From assembly GCA_035544575.1 (NCBI GenBank), contig DATKEC010000046.1:1-17990 (forward strand): a DNA stretch of 17,990 nt. Direction: 5' to 3'. The notes beneath the pieces are model-generated. The model did not search any database. It saw nothing but the letters and a program-made list of their open reading frames with translations, and was not told where the DNA came from. Source of the DNA: DATHWB01 sp035544575. GTDB lineage: Bacteria > Actinomycetota > Acidimicrobiia > Spongiisociales > ZC4RG35. Positions within the stretch are counted from its first letter, which is position 1. Each line of letters starts with the position of its first letter. Below are positions 1 through 5,922 of the stretch, in pieces. The position numbers and the translations under genes are program-made.

Positions 1-294
1 ACCGTCTCCCGTGCGATAACCCCATATGGACTCACTGACCTGCCACAGCGTCAGTGCTAGCAGTCCTGTCGCCACTAACCACAGAACGACCTTGCCGAGT
101 GGCTGTTTAGCCACGGTCCCGAGCGCCCCGGAAAGGTCGGAACTCTCCCCGGCCGCACCCCACGCCATAAGCAGCGCCAACCACCCGACCAAGATGTGGA
201 TGGCCCCGTAAGCGGTCAACCCGGCACGGGCGAGCAGCTCCAGCGAGGTGCTGTCGCCGACCTCTCTAGCCACGTTTCTAGCAGCGAATGGCAT
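1..294 (-). CDS. DUF1206 domain membrane protein, N-terminal part (runs off left edge)
   Basis: Reading the minus strand from the ATG at 294 gives 98 codons open to the window edge. Residues 22-47 (LARAGLTAYGAIHILVGWLA onward) form a first hydrophobic hairpin segment. Residues 64-84 form a second one, ending in a WQVSESIWGYR stretch. That pattern of Gly-rich TM, acidic loop with a Gly-Ala-Leu, Lys-Gln-Pro-Gly, TM and WQ..E..WGYR is typical of the DUF1206 repeat, found three times in actinobacterial membrane proteins of about 270 aa, so roughly two thirds is missing here. The function of the family is not known to me. The start is uncertain: the frame stays open to the TAG at 340-342, and an AGGAGG (complement of 326-331) lies too far from the ATG and too close to an in-frame TTG at 322-324. 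The family call is by recognition, not by search. Confidence 0.75.
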   Translation of the reverse strand, partial: MPFAARNVAREVGDSTSLELLARAGLTAYGAIHILVGWLALLMAWGAAGESSDLSGALGTVAKQPLGKVVLWLVATGLLALTLWQVSESIWGYRTGDG

Positions 295-411
295 CAGTGA
301 CGTCGTCCGGGCCTTGGTCCTCAAACCTCCTGGGTAACCCTACAACTCATCCCCCGCCACCGGCTCCACTATTGATTTACGTTCGTTGGGACGAGTTGAT
401 ACAGGCCGCCA

Positions 412-1405
412 GTGGGATCGATCCGAAAACGGCCGGACCGGTCCAAGCCGTATCAAGCTCGCTACCGAGCCCCCGATGGGCGGGAACGGACCAGGGCGTT
501 CAAGCGCAAACTCGACGCTGAGCGTGGCTTCTCGAACGGGAACGTGACAAGGCCCGAGGAGCCTGGGTGGACCATGCCTCGGACAGACAGTGTTCAGCCA
601 GTGGGCCAGCAAAGTCGAGGCGACCCGTCTCAATCGGCGGCCCTCGTCACGCTCTCGCGATCAAAGCCTGCTCAATTGTCTCATCCTCCCAGAACTCGGT
701 GATCGAACCCTCGCCGGTGTCGATCCCATGGACATCCGCCGCTGGGTCGCCGTTCTCGAGCAACGCGGCTACGCGGCGGCAACGATCAGCAAGGCCTACC
801 AGATCGTGTCCCGTGCCTTTCGAGTCGCGGTCACCGACGGAATCATCACCCGTTCCCCGTGCCGGGAAGTCAAGCTCCCCCGAATCGAAACCCCCGAACG
901 GCGTTTTCTCTCGCCCGGTGAGGTCGAGGAGCTCGCCGACACCATCGAGATCCGCTACCGCACTCTGGTGCTCACCGGCGCCTACACCGGGCTCCGCTTC
1001 GGAGAGTTAGCAGCACTCCGCACCGACGACTCCGATCCTCTGCGGCGAACCCTGCGTGTTCATGAGCAACTCTCACGGCAGGGAACCGGCCGAATGGTTT
1101 CCGGCCCACTAAAGACCCGCAAAGCGCGACGCACGCTCGGGATCCCGCCATTCCTCACCGACGAGCTCGTCGCCCACCTCACCACGCATCCCTCGTCATC
1201 GGACCTGATCGCCGATCGCCGAGGCCACGAGAGCACCCGAACCGTATTCGACGTCTGAGGCCACCTCTACGACGGCGTCGATGAAGCCGCCACCGACCGC
1301 CTCGAACAAGCAAGAGACGCTTCACGCGCGGACCAGGCGGGGACCAGACGTGGCCCAGAAGTCATCAAGCTCCCCACCCAAAAGCCAGAATCCCTAGCAA
1401 CATAA
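412..1405 (+). pseudogene. Decayed tyrosine recombinase (phage-type integrase)
   Basis: Translation from the GTG at 412 begins MGSIRKRPDRSKPYQARYRA, the arm-type DNA-binding N-terminus of actinobacterial phage integrases. The frame then breaks twice, each time consistent with loss of one base. Near 525 it continues as WLLERERDKARGAWVDHAS, and near 590 as VFSQWASKVEATRL. The core-binding domain (about 600-890) and the start of the catalytic domain follow; TGAYTGLRFGELAALR (around 980-1020) carries the first catalytic Arg. After HPSSSDL (around 1205) the text jumps straight to IADRRGHESTRT, so some 65-75 residues including the expected HDLRH box are missing. A TGA at 1256-1258 stands where the nucleophilic Tyr of the usual FDVYGHL would be. 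Readable homology (GHLYDGVDEAATDRLEQ) then continues to a TAA at 1403-1405. It lies 14 nt from the 3' end of a tRNA gene, the classical place for an integrase. No excisionase or other element gene remains beside it. Confidence 0.9.
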
Positions 1406-1415
1406 GGGAATCTGG
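1381..1415 (-). terminator. Probable intrinsic terminator of the tRNA-Val gene
   Basis: CCAGAATCCCT (1385-1395) pairs with AGGGAATCTGG (1405-1415): 11 positions with one A-A mismatch and a 9-nt loop. On the minus strand, the direction of the tRNA, the stem is followed by G-C-TTTT (complement of 1380-1383). The hairpin begins 4 nt past the tRNA 3' end. It also lies inside the degenerate C-terminal tail of the integrase remnant. The T-run is short, so termination strength is uncertain. Confidence 0.55.
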
Positions 1416-1418
1416 CAG

Positions 1419-1491
1419 TGGGCGCTGACGGGCTCGAACCGCCGACCTCTTCCTTGTAAGGGAAGCGCTCTCCCAACTGAGCTAAGCGCCC
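1419..1491 (-). tRNA. tRNA-Val, anticodon TAC
   Basis: On the minus strand all four arms fold. The acceptor is GGGCGCT with AGCGCCC. The D arm is GCTC/GAGC with an 8-nt loop. The anticodon stem CTTCC/GGAAG encloses loop CTTACAA, giving anticodon TAC (valine, GUA/GUG codons). The variable loop is AGGTC. The T arm is GGCGG/CCGTC, with one G-T pair, around TTCGAGC. The discriminator is A (complement of 1419), and CCA is not encoded. Total length is 73 nt. The 3' end faces the integrase remnant, consistent with use of this gene as an integration site. No second copy of the tRNA 3' end was seen in the window. Confidence 0.96.
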
Positions 1492-1701
1492 TGGATGCGG
1501 AACACGCCGTTGCACGTTGGCGAATCCCGTGAAGACTCGCCTGCTCGGACCCCACACCGTAGACGTGGAGCCTGGAGCCACGCGGGCAGCTTACCGGAGA
1601 GGGTCGTCAGGCTCCGAGCCACACCAGAAGCCCTTCCGGGCTGGCTGACATTGGACGTGCCAGGCGTGATCCGTTGGCTCAGAAACCTCGGACTTCGGCG
1701 A

Positions 1702-2565
1702 CTAGTCCTCCAACACCTCGCGAAGCTTGCTGGCAAAGGCAGCCGGGTCGTTGCCCGGTGACCACTCGCTGACGACGAACCCGCCGTGATCGCCGGGAAA
1801 GATGATCGGGTCCACGCCAAGCAGGGCCGCAAACGCCTCGCCGCCGCGACGAGCCATCGTTCCTTCACCCTCGGCTCCGATTGCCGGAACGATTCGCACC
1901 CCTGTCGCGCGTAGGGCGTCGGCATCGGGTTGGTAGGGCGGCATCGCGAGGTTGCGGCTGAGTAGGAGGTCGTCTCGGGAGCCATCGTCCGCGGTGGGGA
2001 GGCCGAACTGGACTGGATCGGGCGCGGGCTGATCGAGGTAGTCGTCAGACAAAGGCCCGACATGCATGACGAGTTGGATGAACTTGGCCATCGCAGGTCC
2101 GAGTCCATCGCGCTGGTAGGTGTCAACGATGTCGGCATTCACTCGCAAGGCCATCTCGGAGTCCTCGAGCAGGGCGACGAGTGGCGGCTCGTGCACTACC
2201 AGAGCGCCCACGTCCTCGGGATGGGCAATGACCCAAGGCAACGCCACCATGGCTCCACCGCTCGACGCGAACACGTCCACCGGTCCGAGGCCACACGCCC
2301 TGACGACCCGGTGGACGTCGTCACCGTGGATCTCCACGGTCACCTCGCCGCCGTCGAGGAGCTCGCTGCGCTCCATGCCACGGGGGTCGTAAGTGATGAC
2401 CGTCCGATCGGTGAAGTGGGGAACGAGTTGGGAAAAACCCGAGGCTCCCATCGGCGACCCGAAAATGAACAGCGGTCTGTGGTCAGCCGCCGTCTGTGGT
2501 TCGTAGACGTCATAGGTCAGCACGGCTCCGGGCACGTCGAGCGTGCGAGTGGTGGGTTCGGTCAC
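1702..2565 (-). CDS. Alpha/beta-hydrolase fold protein
   Basis: 287 aa with the order of an alpha/beta hydrolase. An oxyanion-region strand FIFGSPMG lies at 33-40, and the YDPRG strand typical of the fold at 59-63. The nucleophile elbow is FASSGG with Ser102 (A-S-S-G-G instead of G-x-S-x-G). Catalytic His260 sits in PGDHGGF. The acid is probably Glu232 or Glu234 after the VRIVPAIGAEG strand. There is no signal peptide, so it is likely a cytosolic esterase, lactonase or epoxide-type hydrolase; the substrate cannot be read from the sequence. The start is GTG at 2563-2565, supported by GGAGGGAG (complement of 2574-2581) 8 nt upstream. It is transcribed away from the sigma-factor gene across a 243-nt spacer that contains a 20-bp palindrome. 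The next feature downstream, 210 nt away, is the tRNA. Confidence 0.88.
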   Translation of the reverse strand: MTEPTTRTLDVPGAVLTYDVYEPQTAADHRPLFIFGSPMGASGFSQLVPHFTDRTVITYDPRGMERSELLDGGEVTVEIHGDDVHRVVRACGLGPVDVFASSGGAMVALPWVIAHPEDVGALVVHEPPLVALLEDSEMALRVNADIVDTYQRDGLGPAMAKFIQLVMHVGPLSDDYLDQPAPDPVQFGLPTADDGSRDDLLLSRNLAMPPYQPDADALRATGVRIVPAIGAEGEGTMARRGGEAFAALLGVDPIIFPGDHGGFVVSEWSPGNDPAAFASKLREVLED

Positions 2566-2663
2566 GGCGAAACTCCCTCCAGGGAATCGGTCCAGCTTGT
2601 CCCGACCGTACCGCGGTCTCTCGACACGGTTCGGCTCGCCCGGCGGCCCTTTCCGCGGGCTGA

Positions 2664-2683
2664 ATCGGACGTATAGGTCCGAT
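2664..2683. promoter_or_regulatory. Perfect 7-bp inverted repeat in divergent spacer
   Basis: ATCGGAC (2664-2670) and GTCCGAT (2677-2683) are exact reverse complements around a 6-nt GTATAG centre. It lies between the hydrolase start (2565) and the sigma start (2809) and has the size and symmetry of a repressor operator. The central TATAGG/TATACG resembles a -10 on either strand, but no convincing -35 pairs with it. No candidate repressor gene is adjacent. Confidence 0.4.
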
Positions 2684-2808
2684 CTAACCCTGGGTTGGAA
2701 TGGACTTGGGGTCTCCGGGCCTATTCGAGGGGCTCAACTTTGGGCTTACCACCGCCGATAGTGGGTGCAAGTACCCATTTCCCGGCGAACGGAACGAACG
2801 ACACCACC

Positions 2809-3735
2809 ATGACAGCTCGGCGGATGAACCCCTGGGACGCAGGAGACGAAGCGGTCAAGCAGTACCTCGACGGCATCGGGCGCTTCGTGCTGCTCAGTGC
2901 CGAAGACGAGGTCACGTTGGCCAAGGCGATCGAGCGGGGCCGCAAGGCCGAGGCGAGACTCGCCGTCGAACCCGACCACGCCGACAAGGCCACCCTCAAC
3001 GCCGAGATCCGCCAGGGTCTGGCCGCCAGGCGCCGATTCATCCAGGCGAACCTGCGCCTCGTCGTTTCGATCGCCAAGCGCTACCAGCGCTCGGGGCTCC
3101 CCTTCCTCGATCTCATCCAGGAGGGCAACCTCGGCCTCATCCGGGCGGTCGAGAAGTTCGAGCACCGCAAAGGCTTCAAGTTCTCCACCTACGCCACGTG
3201 GTGGATCCGCCAGTCGATCTCCCGGGCGATCGCCGACAAGAGCAGGACCATCCGGATCCCCGTCCACATGATGGACACGATCGGCCAGGTCCAAGCCGCC
3301 GAGAACGAACTCACGAAGCGGACGGGCCGCACGCCGACCGACGAGGAGATCGCCGAGGAAGCCGGACTCACGGTCGACAAGGTGATCGACGCCAAGAAGA
3401 TCTCGCCCGAGACGATCTCGATCTTCGAACCCGTCGGTGATGACGCCACCGTGCTCGGCGACTTCATCGAAGACGTGGACGCCGACGACCCCTTCGAGAT
3501 GGCTCTGCTCGCCTCCCGCCTGGAGGATCTCGACGAGTACATGGAGAGGCTCAACGACCGCGAACGCACCGTCATCATCATGCGGTACGGGCTCGGCAAC
3601 ACCGAGCCGAAGACGCTGGACGAAGTCGGCAGGCACTTCAACGTGACCCGCGAACGCATTCGTCAGATCGAAGCGAAGGCGATCGCCAAGATGCGCAAGC
3701 CGGGCCGAGTCCTGCGAGACGTCGCCGCTTTCTGA
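2809..3735 (+). CDS. RNA polymerase sigma-70 family factor, SigB/primary-type (group 1/2)
   Basis: 308 aa. Region 1.2 comes first (NPWDAGDEAVKQYLDGIGRF, 7-26). Region 2 follows with NLRLVVSIAKRYQ, DLIQEGNLGLIRAVEKF (101-117) and YATWWIRQSISRAI (128-141), the -10 recognition and melting helices. Region 3 is RIPVHMMDTI to ISIFEPVGDD (149-212). Region 4.2 is TLDEVGRHFNVTRERIRQIE (269-288), the -35-binding helix-turn-helix. The long acidic region 1.1 is absent, so it resembles SigB/group 2 or a short primary sigma; which one cannot be decided without knowing the other sigma genes. I chose ATG 2809 because homology starts just inside it. ATG 2824 is possible, and neither has a strong ribosome binding site. 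It is monocistronic and ends at a strong hairpin. The convergent neighbour is whiB7-like; WhiB proteins bind sigma region 4, so the linkage may not be random. Confidence 0.95.
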   Translation: MTARRMNPWDAGDEAVKQYLDGIGRFVLLSAEDEVTLAKAIERGRKAEARLAVEPDHADKATLNAEIRQGLAARRRFIQANLRLVVSIAKRYQRSGLPFLDLIQEGNLGLIRAVEKFEHRKGFKFSTYATWWIRQSISRAIADKSRTIRIPVHMMDTIGQVQAAENELTKRTGRTPTDEEIAEEAGLTVDKVIDAKKISPETISIFEPVGDDATVLGDFIEDVDADDPFEMALLASRLEDLDEYMERLNDRERTVIIMRYGLGNTEPKTLDEVGRHFNVTRERIRQIEAKAIAKMRKPGRVLRDVAAF

Positions 3736-3754
3736 CTCATCACATCCACACAAC

Positions 3755-3787
3755 AGAAGCCCGGGGTCACGAAGGCCCCGGGCTTCT
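3755..3787. terminator. Bidirectional intrinsic terminator between sigma and whiB7-like genes
   Basis: AGAAGCCCGGGG (3755-3766) and CCCCGGGCTTCT (3776-3787) are perfectly complementary over 12 bp around a 9-nt loop. It lies 19 nt after the sigma stop and 18 nt after the whiB7-like stop on the other strand, so it probably serves both. T-runs are short on both sides. Confidence 0.75.
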
Positions 3788-3805
3788 TGGGTGTGGTGGT
3801 CGATG

Positions 3806-4108
3806 TCATGCCGACCGGATCATCTGGCGAAGGTCTGACAGGTTCGCCTCGACCGGCAGATGCCGCTCGTTGTGGCGAGGACGCCCGCGTCCGCGCTTGC
3901 GGTGGTACGCCTGGCCGTCCCAGAAGATCACACCGCCCCAGACGCCCCATTCGAGGGCATTCTCGAGTGCCGTCTCCAGACATTGGACCCGAACCTCGCA
4001 CCCGGCGCATATCGCCTGCGCCACCGCCAGGTCCGTCGGCCTCTCGGAGAAGAACAGCTCGTTACTGCCCTCCTCGATACATCGACCTCGCTCATAGATC
4101 TCGTCCAT
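3806..4108 (-). CDS. whiB7: WhiB7-like [4Fe-4S] transcription regulator with AT-hook
   Basis: 100 aa. Four cysteines in WhiB spacing (C10, C34, C37, C43; CAGC then QCL) would ligate a 4Fe-4S cluster. They are followed by the GVWGG turn (55-59) and a basic tail KRGRGRPR (71-78) containing the RGRP AT-hook. The AT-hook after GVWGG.IF is the mark of WhiB7/WblC. This class binds region 4 of the primary sigma factor and AT-rich DNA just upstream of -35 elements, and activates intrinsic antibiotic-resistance genes. The frame extends 62 codons further upstream, but that part spans the leader terminator. ATG at 4108 with GAGAGGAA upstream, start of homology and normal family length decide the start. 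Expression should be controlled by the 5' leader (promoter 4421-4450, upstream ORF, attenuator). Subfamily assignment rests on motifs only; another AT-hook WhiB is the alternative. Confidence 0.9.
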   Translation of the reverse strand: MDEIYERGRCIEEGSNELFFSERPTDLAVAQAICAGCEVRVQCLETALENALEWGVWGGVIFWDGQAYHRKRGRGRPRHNERHLPVEANLSDLRQMIRSA

Positions 4109-4159
4109 CTCGTGGTTTCCTCTCGTGTTTCTGTTTCGTTCTCGGTGGGAGCGGCCAAC

Positions 4160-4189
4160 AAAAAAGACCGCCGGGTGGTCCCGACGGTC
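4160..4189 (-). terminator. Leader attenuator: intrinsic terminator upstream of whiB7-like gene
   Basis: On the minus strand GACCGTCGGG (complement of 4180-4189) pairs with CCCGGCGGTC (complement of 4166-4175), 10 bp with one G-T wobble and a tight ACCA loop. TTTTTT (complement of 4160-4165) follows immediately. It is the best intrinsic terminator in the window. It lies 25 nt after the stop of the upstream ORF and 51 nt before the whiB7-like start, on the same strand, with no gene ending there other than the small ORF. It should therefore abort transcription before the regulator unless antitermination occurs. Confidence 0.9.
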
Positions 4190-4236
4190 CTCGAAAGTCG
4201 ATATGGAGTGGAGATCACTCGATAGGAGGCCGTCGG
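4181..4236 (-). promoter_or_regulatory. Candidate antiterminator pairing in whiB7 leader
   Basis: CCGACGG (complement of 4230-4236), in the last codons of the upstream ORF (His53-Arg54-Arg55), is perfectly complementary to CCGTCGG (complement of 4181-4187), the 5' arm of the terminator. The two helices exclude each other. A ribosome finishing the ORF would cover or have just cleared this segment, while one stalled earlier would leave it free to pair. The helix is 7 bp with a loop of about 42 nt, so it is plausible but not proven; other folds were not computed. Confidence 0.5.
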
Positions 4237-4394
4237 TGAGAAGTGAGGGTGCCGCCTGCATCCGTCGCGATGAAGACGGAGCTGCAGAATGCAACGCCAG
4301 CGGCGAGCGGCGCGGTCCGCGGCCGCCAAGCAGCGCGCGCCGCGATGCCGGCGCCAGCCGGAACCTGCGACATGTGTGTCTGCTGCTTGATCAT
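4215..4394 (-). CDS. Upstream leader ORF (59 codons) of the whiB7-like gene
   Basis: ATG at 4394 has AGGAGAA (complement of 4401-4407) 6 nt upstream, one of the clearest ribosome binding sites in the window. It starts about 20 nt downstream of the predicted transcription start. The 59-aa product begins MIKQQTHMSQ, is Ala/Arg-rich in the middle (RAAWRPRTAPLAAGVA) and ends TSHRRPPIE before TGA at 4215-4217. I recognise no domain. Its position between a promoter and an attenuator in front of a whiB7-like gene matches the translated upstream ORFs that sense ribosome inhibition for whiB7/wblC in mycobacteria and Streptomyces. The act of translation is thus probably its function, not the peptide. 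The clustered Arg and Pro codons near the end overlap the putative antiterminator. Confidence 0.75.
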   Translation of the reverse strand: MIKQQTHMSQVPAGAGIAARAAWRPRTAPLAAGVAFCSSVFIATDAGGTLTSHRRPPIE

Positions 4395-4420
4395 GGACAG
4401 TTCTCCTGGAAGATCCGGGC

Positions 4421-4445
4421 ACCGTATGCACCGTTCGCATACGGT
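4421..4445. promoter_or_regulatory. Perfect 9-bp inverted repeat between -35 and -10 of the whiB7 promoter
   Basis: ACCGTATGC (4421-4429) and GCATACGGT (4437-4445) are exact reverse complements around a 7-nt spacer. The right half abuts the -35 and the left half includes the -10. A dimeric regulator bound here would cover the whole promoter spacer. Nothing in the window identifies the binder. Confidence 0.55.
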
Positions 4446-4458
4446 GTCAAGGAAATAT
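4421..4458 (-). promoter_or_regulatory. whiB7 promoter with AT-rich WhiB7 box
   Basis: On the minus strand, TTGACA (complement of 4445-4450, exact -35 consensus), an 18-nt spacer and TACGGT (complement of 4421-4426, a TAnnnT -10) give the strongest promoter seen here. It lies about 20-27 nt before the upstream ORF. ATATTT (complement of 4453-4458) sits 2 bp upstream of the -35, conspicuous in GC-rich DNA. WhiB7 proteins are known to contact an AT-rich element at this place through their AT-hook, which suggests autoregulation. A further run of six T lies at the complement of 4473-4478. Confidence 0.8.
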
Positions 4459-4482
4459 CGACACCTTCTCGGAAAAAACCTC

Positions 4483-5922
4483 TCACGGCGGCGGCGGACG
4501 CTCGAAAGCCCCCTCGGGGCCCCAACTTCCCGCCGCATACGACTCGGGATCGGTGTCGATGTCGAGCGCCGGCGCGAGGATCCGCCACGCTTCCTCGGTC
4601 TCGTCGCCCCGCACGAACAGCGTCTGGTCCCCCACGAGCAGGTCGGCGATGAGCGTCTCGTAGGCATCGGGCAGTCGGCCGAAGGCGTCTGCGTAATGGA
4701 ACTCGAGGTCCTGGGTTACCAATTCCATCCCCTCCCCCGGCCGCTTCACGTCGAATGTGAGGTGGAACCCCTCGTTGGGCTGGAGGGTGATGAAGAGCAC
4801 GTTGGCGTGCATACGGCACGCACCGTCCACCTCGAAGAGCGACACCGGCGGCTCCTTGTAACGAACCGCGATCTGGGTGAGACGTTCCGCCAGGCGTTTG
4901 CCGGTGCGCAGCGTGAACGGAACTCCCCGCCACCGCCAGTTGTCGACGTCGATCCGGATCGAGGCGTAGGTCTCGGTCACCGATGTGGCAGGCACCCCGT
5001 CCTCGTCGAGATAACCCGGAACGTCCACGCCGTCGATCCGACCGGCGGTGTAGCGGCCGCGTCGCACGGCCTCGGGTGAAACCGGGTAGATGGATCTGAG
5101 GACCTTCACTTTCTCGTCGCGGATCGAGTCGGCTTCGAGCCGGACGGGGGGCTCCATCGCCACCAGCGTGAGCACCTGGAGCAGATGGTTCTGGACGATG
5201 TCACGGATCACTCCGGCCTGGTCGAAATACTTCGCCCGGCCCTCGAGGCCCAGGGTCTCGGCAACGGTGATCTCGACGGAGTCGATCTGGTTTCGGTTCC
5301 AGCCGGACTCGAACAACATGTTGGCGAACCGAAACGCCAGCAGGTTCTGGACGGTCTCCTTGGCGAGGTAGTGGTCGATCCGAAAGATCTGGTCTTCGGT
5401 GAAGTGGCGGTGCAGCACTGCGTTGAGATGCCGGGCCGATTCGAGATCGGTCCCGAATGGCTTCTCCACCACGACCCTCGTCCAGCCCTCGGACGCGGTC
5501 AGCCCGACCCGCGCCAGGCCTTCGACAGTGTCGTCGAAGACCGAAGGGGGGATGGCCAGATAGAACGCCCGATTCCCAGGCAGCGACCGGCTGGTCTCGA
5601 TCTCCGCCACCTTCTCGGCAAAAGCATCGAAGCCGCCCTTGAGGGAGACGTAACTGACACAATCCGCACACCATCGTTCGGCGTCGGACTCAGTCCAACC
5701 GGCCTCCACCAGGGCAGCGGCCACGATCTCCCGGAACTCCGCGTCGTCGAGTTCGGAGGTGGCGGCGCCCAAGAGGTGCATGCGGTCGGCGAAGTCACGC
5801 GCTTCGAGGAGGCGGTAGATCGCGGGCACGAGCATGCGGCGTGCGAGGTCTCCGGTCGCCCCGAACAACACGAACAGATGGGGCTCGAACCCCACGGTCT
5901 CGGCGGCGGGCCGCGCCGTCAT
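4483..5922 (-). CDS. zwf: Glucose-6-phosphate 1-dehydrogenase
   Basis: 479 aa, normal family length. It oxidises glucose 6-phosphate to 6-phosphogluconolactone with reduction of NADP+, the entry step of the oxidative pentose phosphate pathway in the cytosol. The dinucleotide fingerprint is LFGATGDLARR (19-29), EKPFG lies at 153-157, and the substrate-binding active-site motif RIDHYLAKE (181-189) carries Lys188. The catalytic base is His246 in DIVQNHLLQ. The C-terminal beta domain includes FTLRTGKRL and the late WRILAPAL stretch. ATG at 5922 overlaps the pgi stop in an ATGA, so the two are almost certainly co-transcribed and translationally coupled. No opcA, tal or gnd follows; downstream is the whiB7 promoter, 32 nt after the stop. 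A T6 stretch there has no clear stem before it, so read-through into the whiB7 leader is possible. Confidence 0.97.
   Translation of the reverse strand: MTARPAAETVGFEPHLFVLFGATGDLARRMLVPAIYRLLEARDFADRMHLLGAATSELDDAEFREIVAAALVEAGWTESDAERWCADCVSYVSLKGGFDAFAEKVAEIETSRSLPGNRAFYLAIPPSVFDDTVEGLARVGLTASEGWTRVVVEKPFGTDLESARHLNAVLHRHFTEDQIFRIDHYLAKETVQNLLAFRFANMLFESGWNRNQIDSVEITVAETLGLEGRAKYFDQAGVIRDIVQNHLLQVLTLVAMEPPVRLEADSIRDEKVKVLRSIYPVSPEAVRRGRYTAGRIDGVDVPGYLDEDGVPATSVTETYASIRIDVDNWRWRGVPFTLRTGKRLAERLTQIAVRYKEPPVSLFEVDGACRMHANVLFITLQPNEGFHLTFDVKRPGEGMELVTQDLEFHYADAFGRLPDAYETLIADLLVGDQTLFVRGDETEEAWRILAPALDIDTDPESYAAGSWGPEGAFERPPPP

Noticed and set aside
1256..1258. TGA in the integrase read as selenocysteine or programmed read-through
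   Set aside because: The position needs tyrosine, the gene has two frameshifts and a deletion besides, and no SECIS-like hairpin follows; decay is simpler.
1588..1593. TAAGCT on the minus strand as the tRNA-Val -10
   Set aside because: The hexamer is plausible, but it is about 95 nt from the tRNA and has no -35 partner at 16-19 nt.
2740..2762. TTGGGC and GATAGT upstream of the sigma gene as a promoter
   Set aside because: The spacing is only 11 nt, too short for a sigma-70 promoter.
2746..3753. 335-codon minus-strand frame opposite the sigma gene
   Set aside because: It is a mirror of sigma-factor codons with low-complexity composition; the plus-strand protein is unambiguous.
5877..5896. 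Sequence resembling a tRNA T-arm (GGGCTCGAACCCC)
   Set aside because: It encodes the Val-Gly-Phe-Glu-Pro near the zwf N-terminus, and no acceptor, D or anticodon arms surround it.
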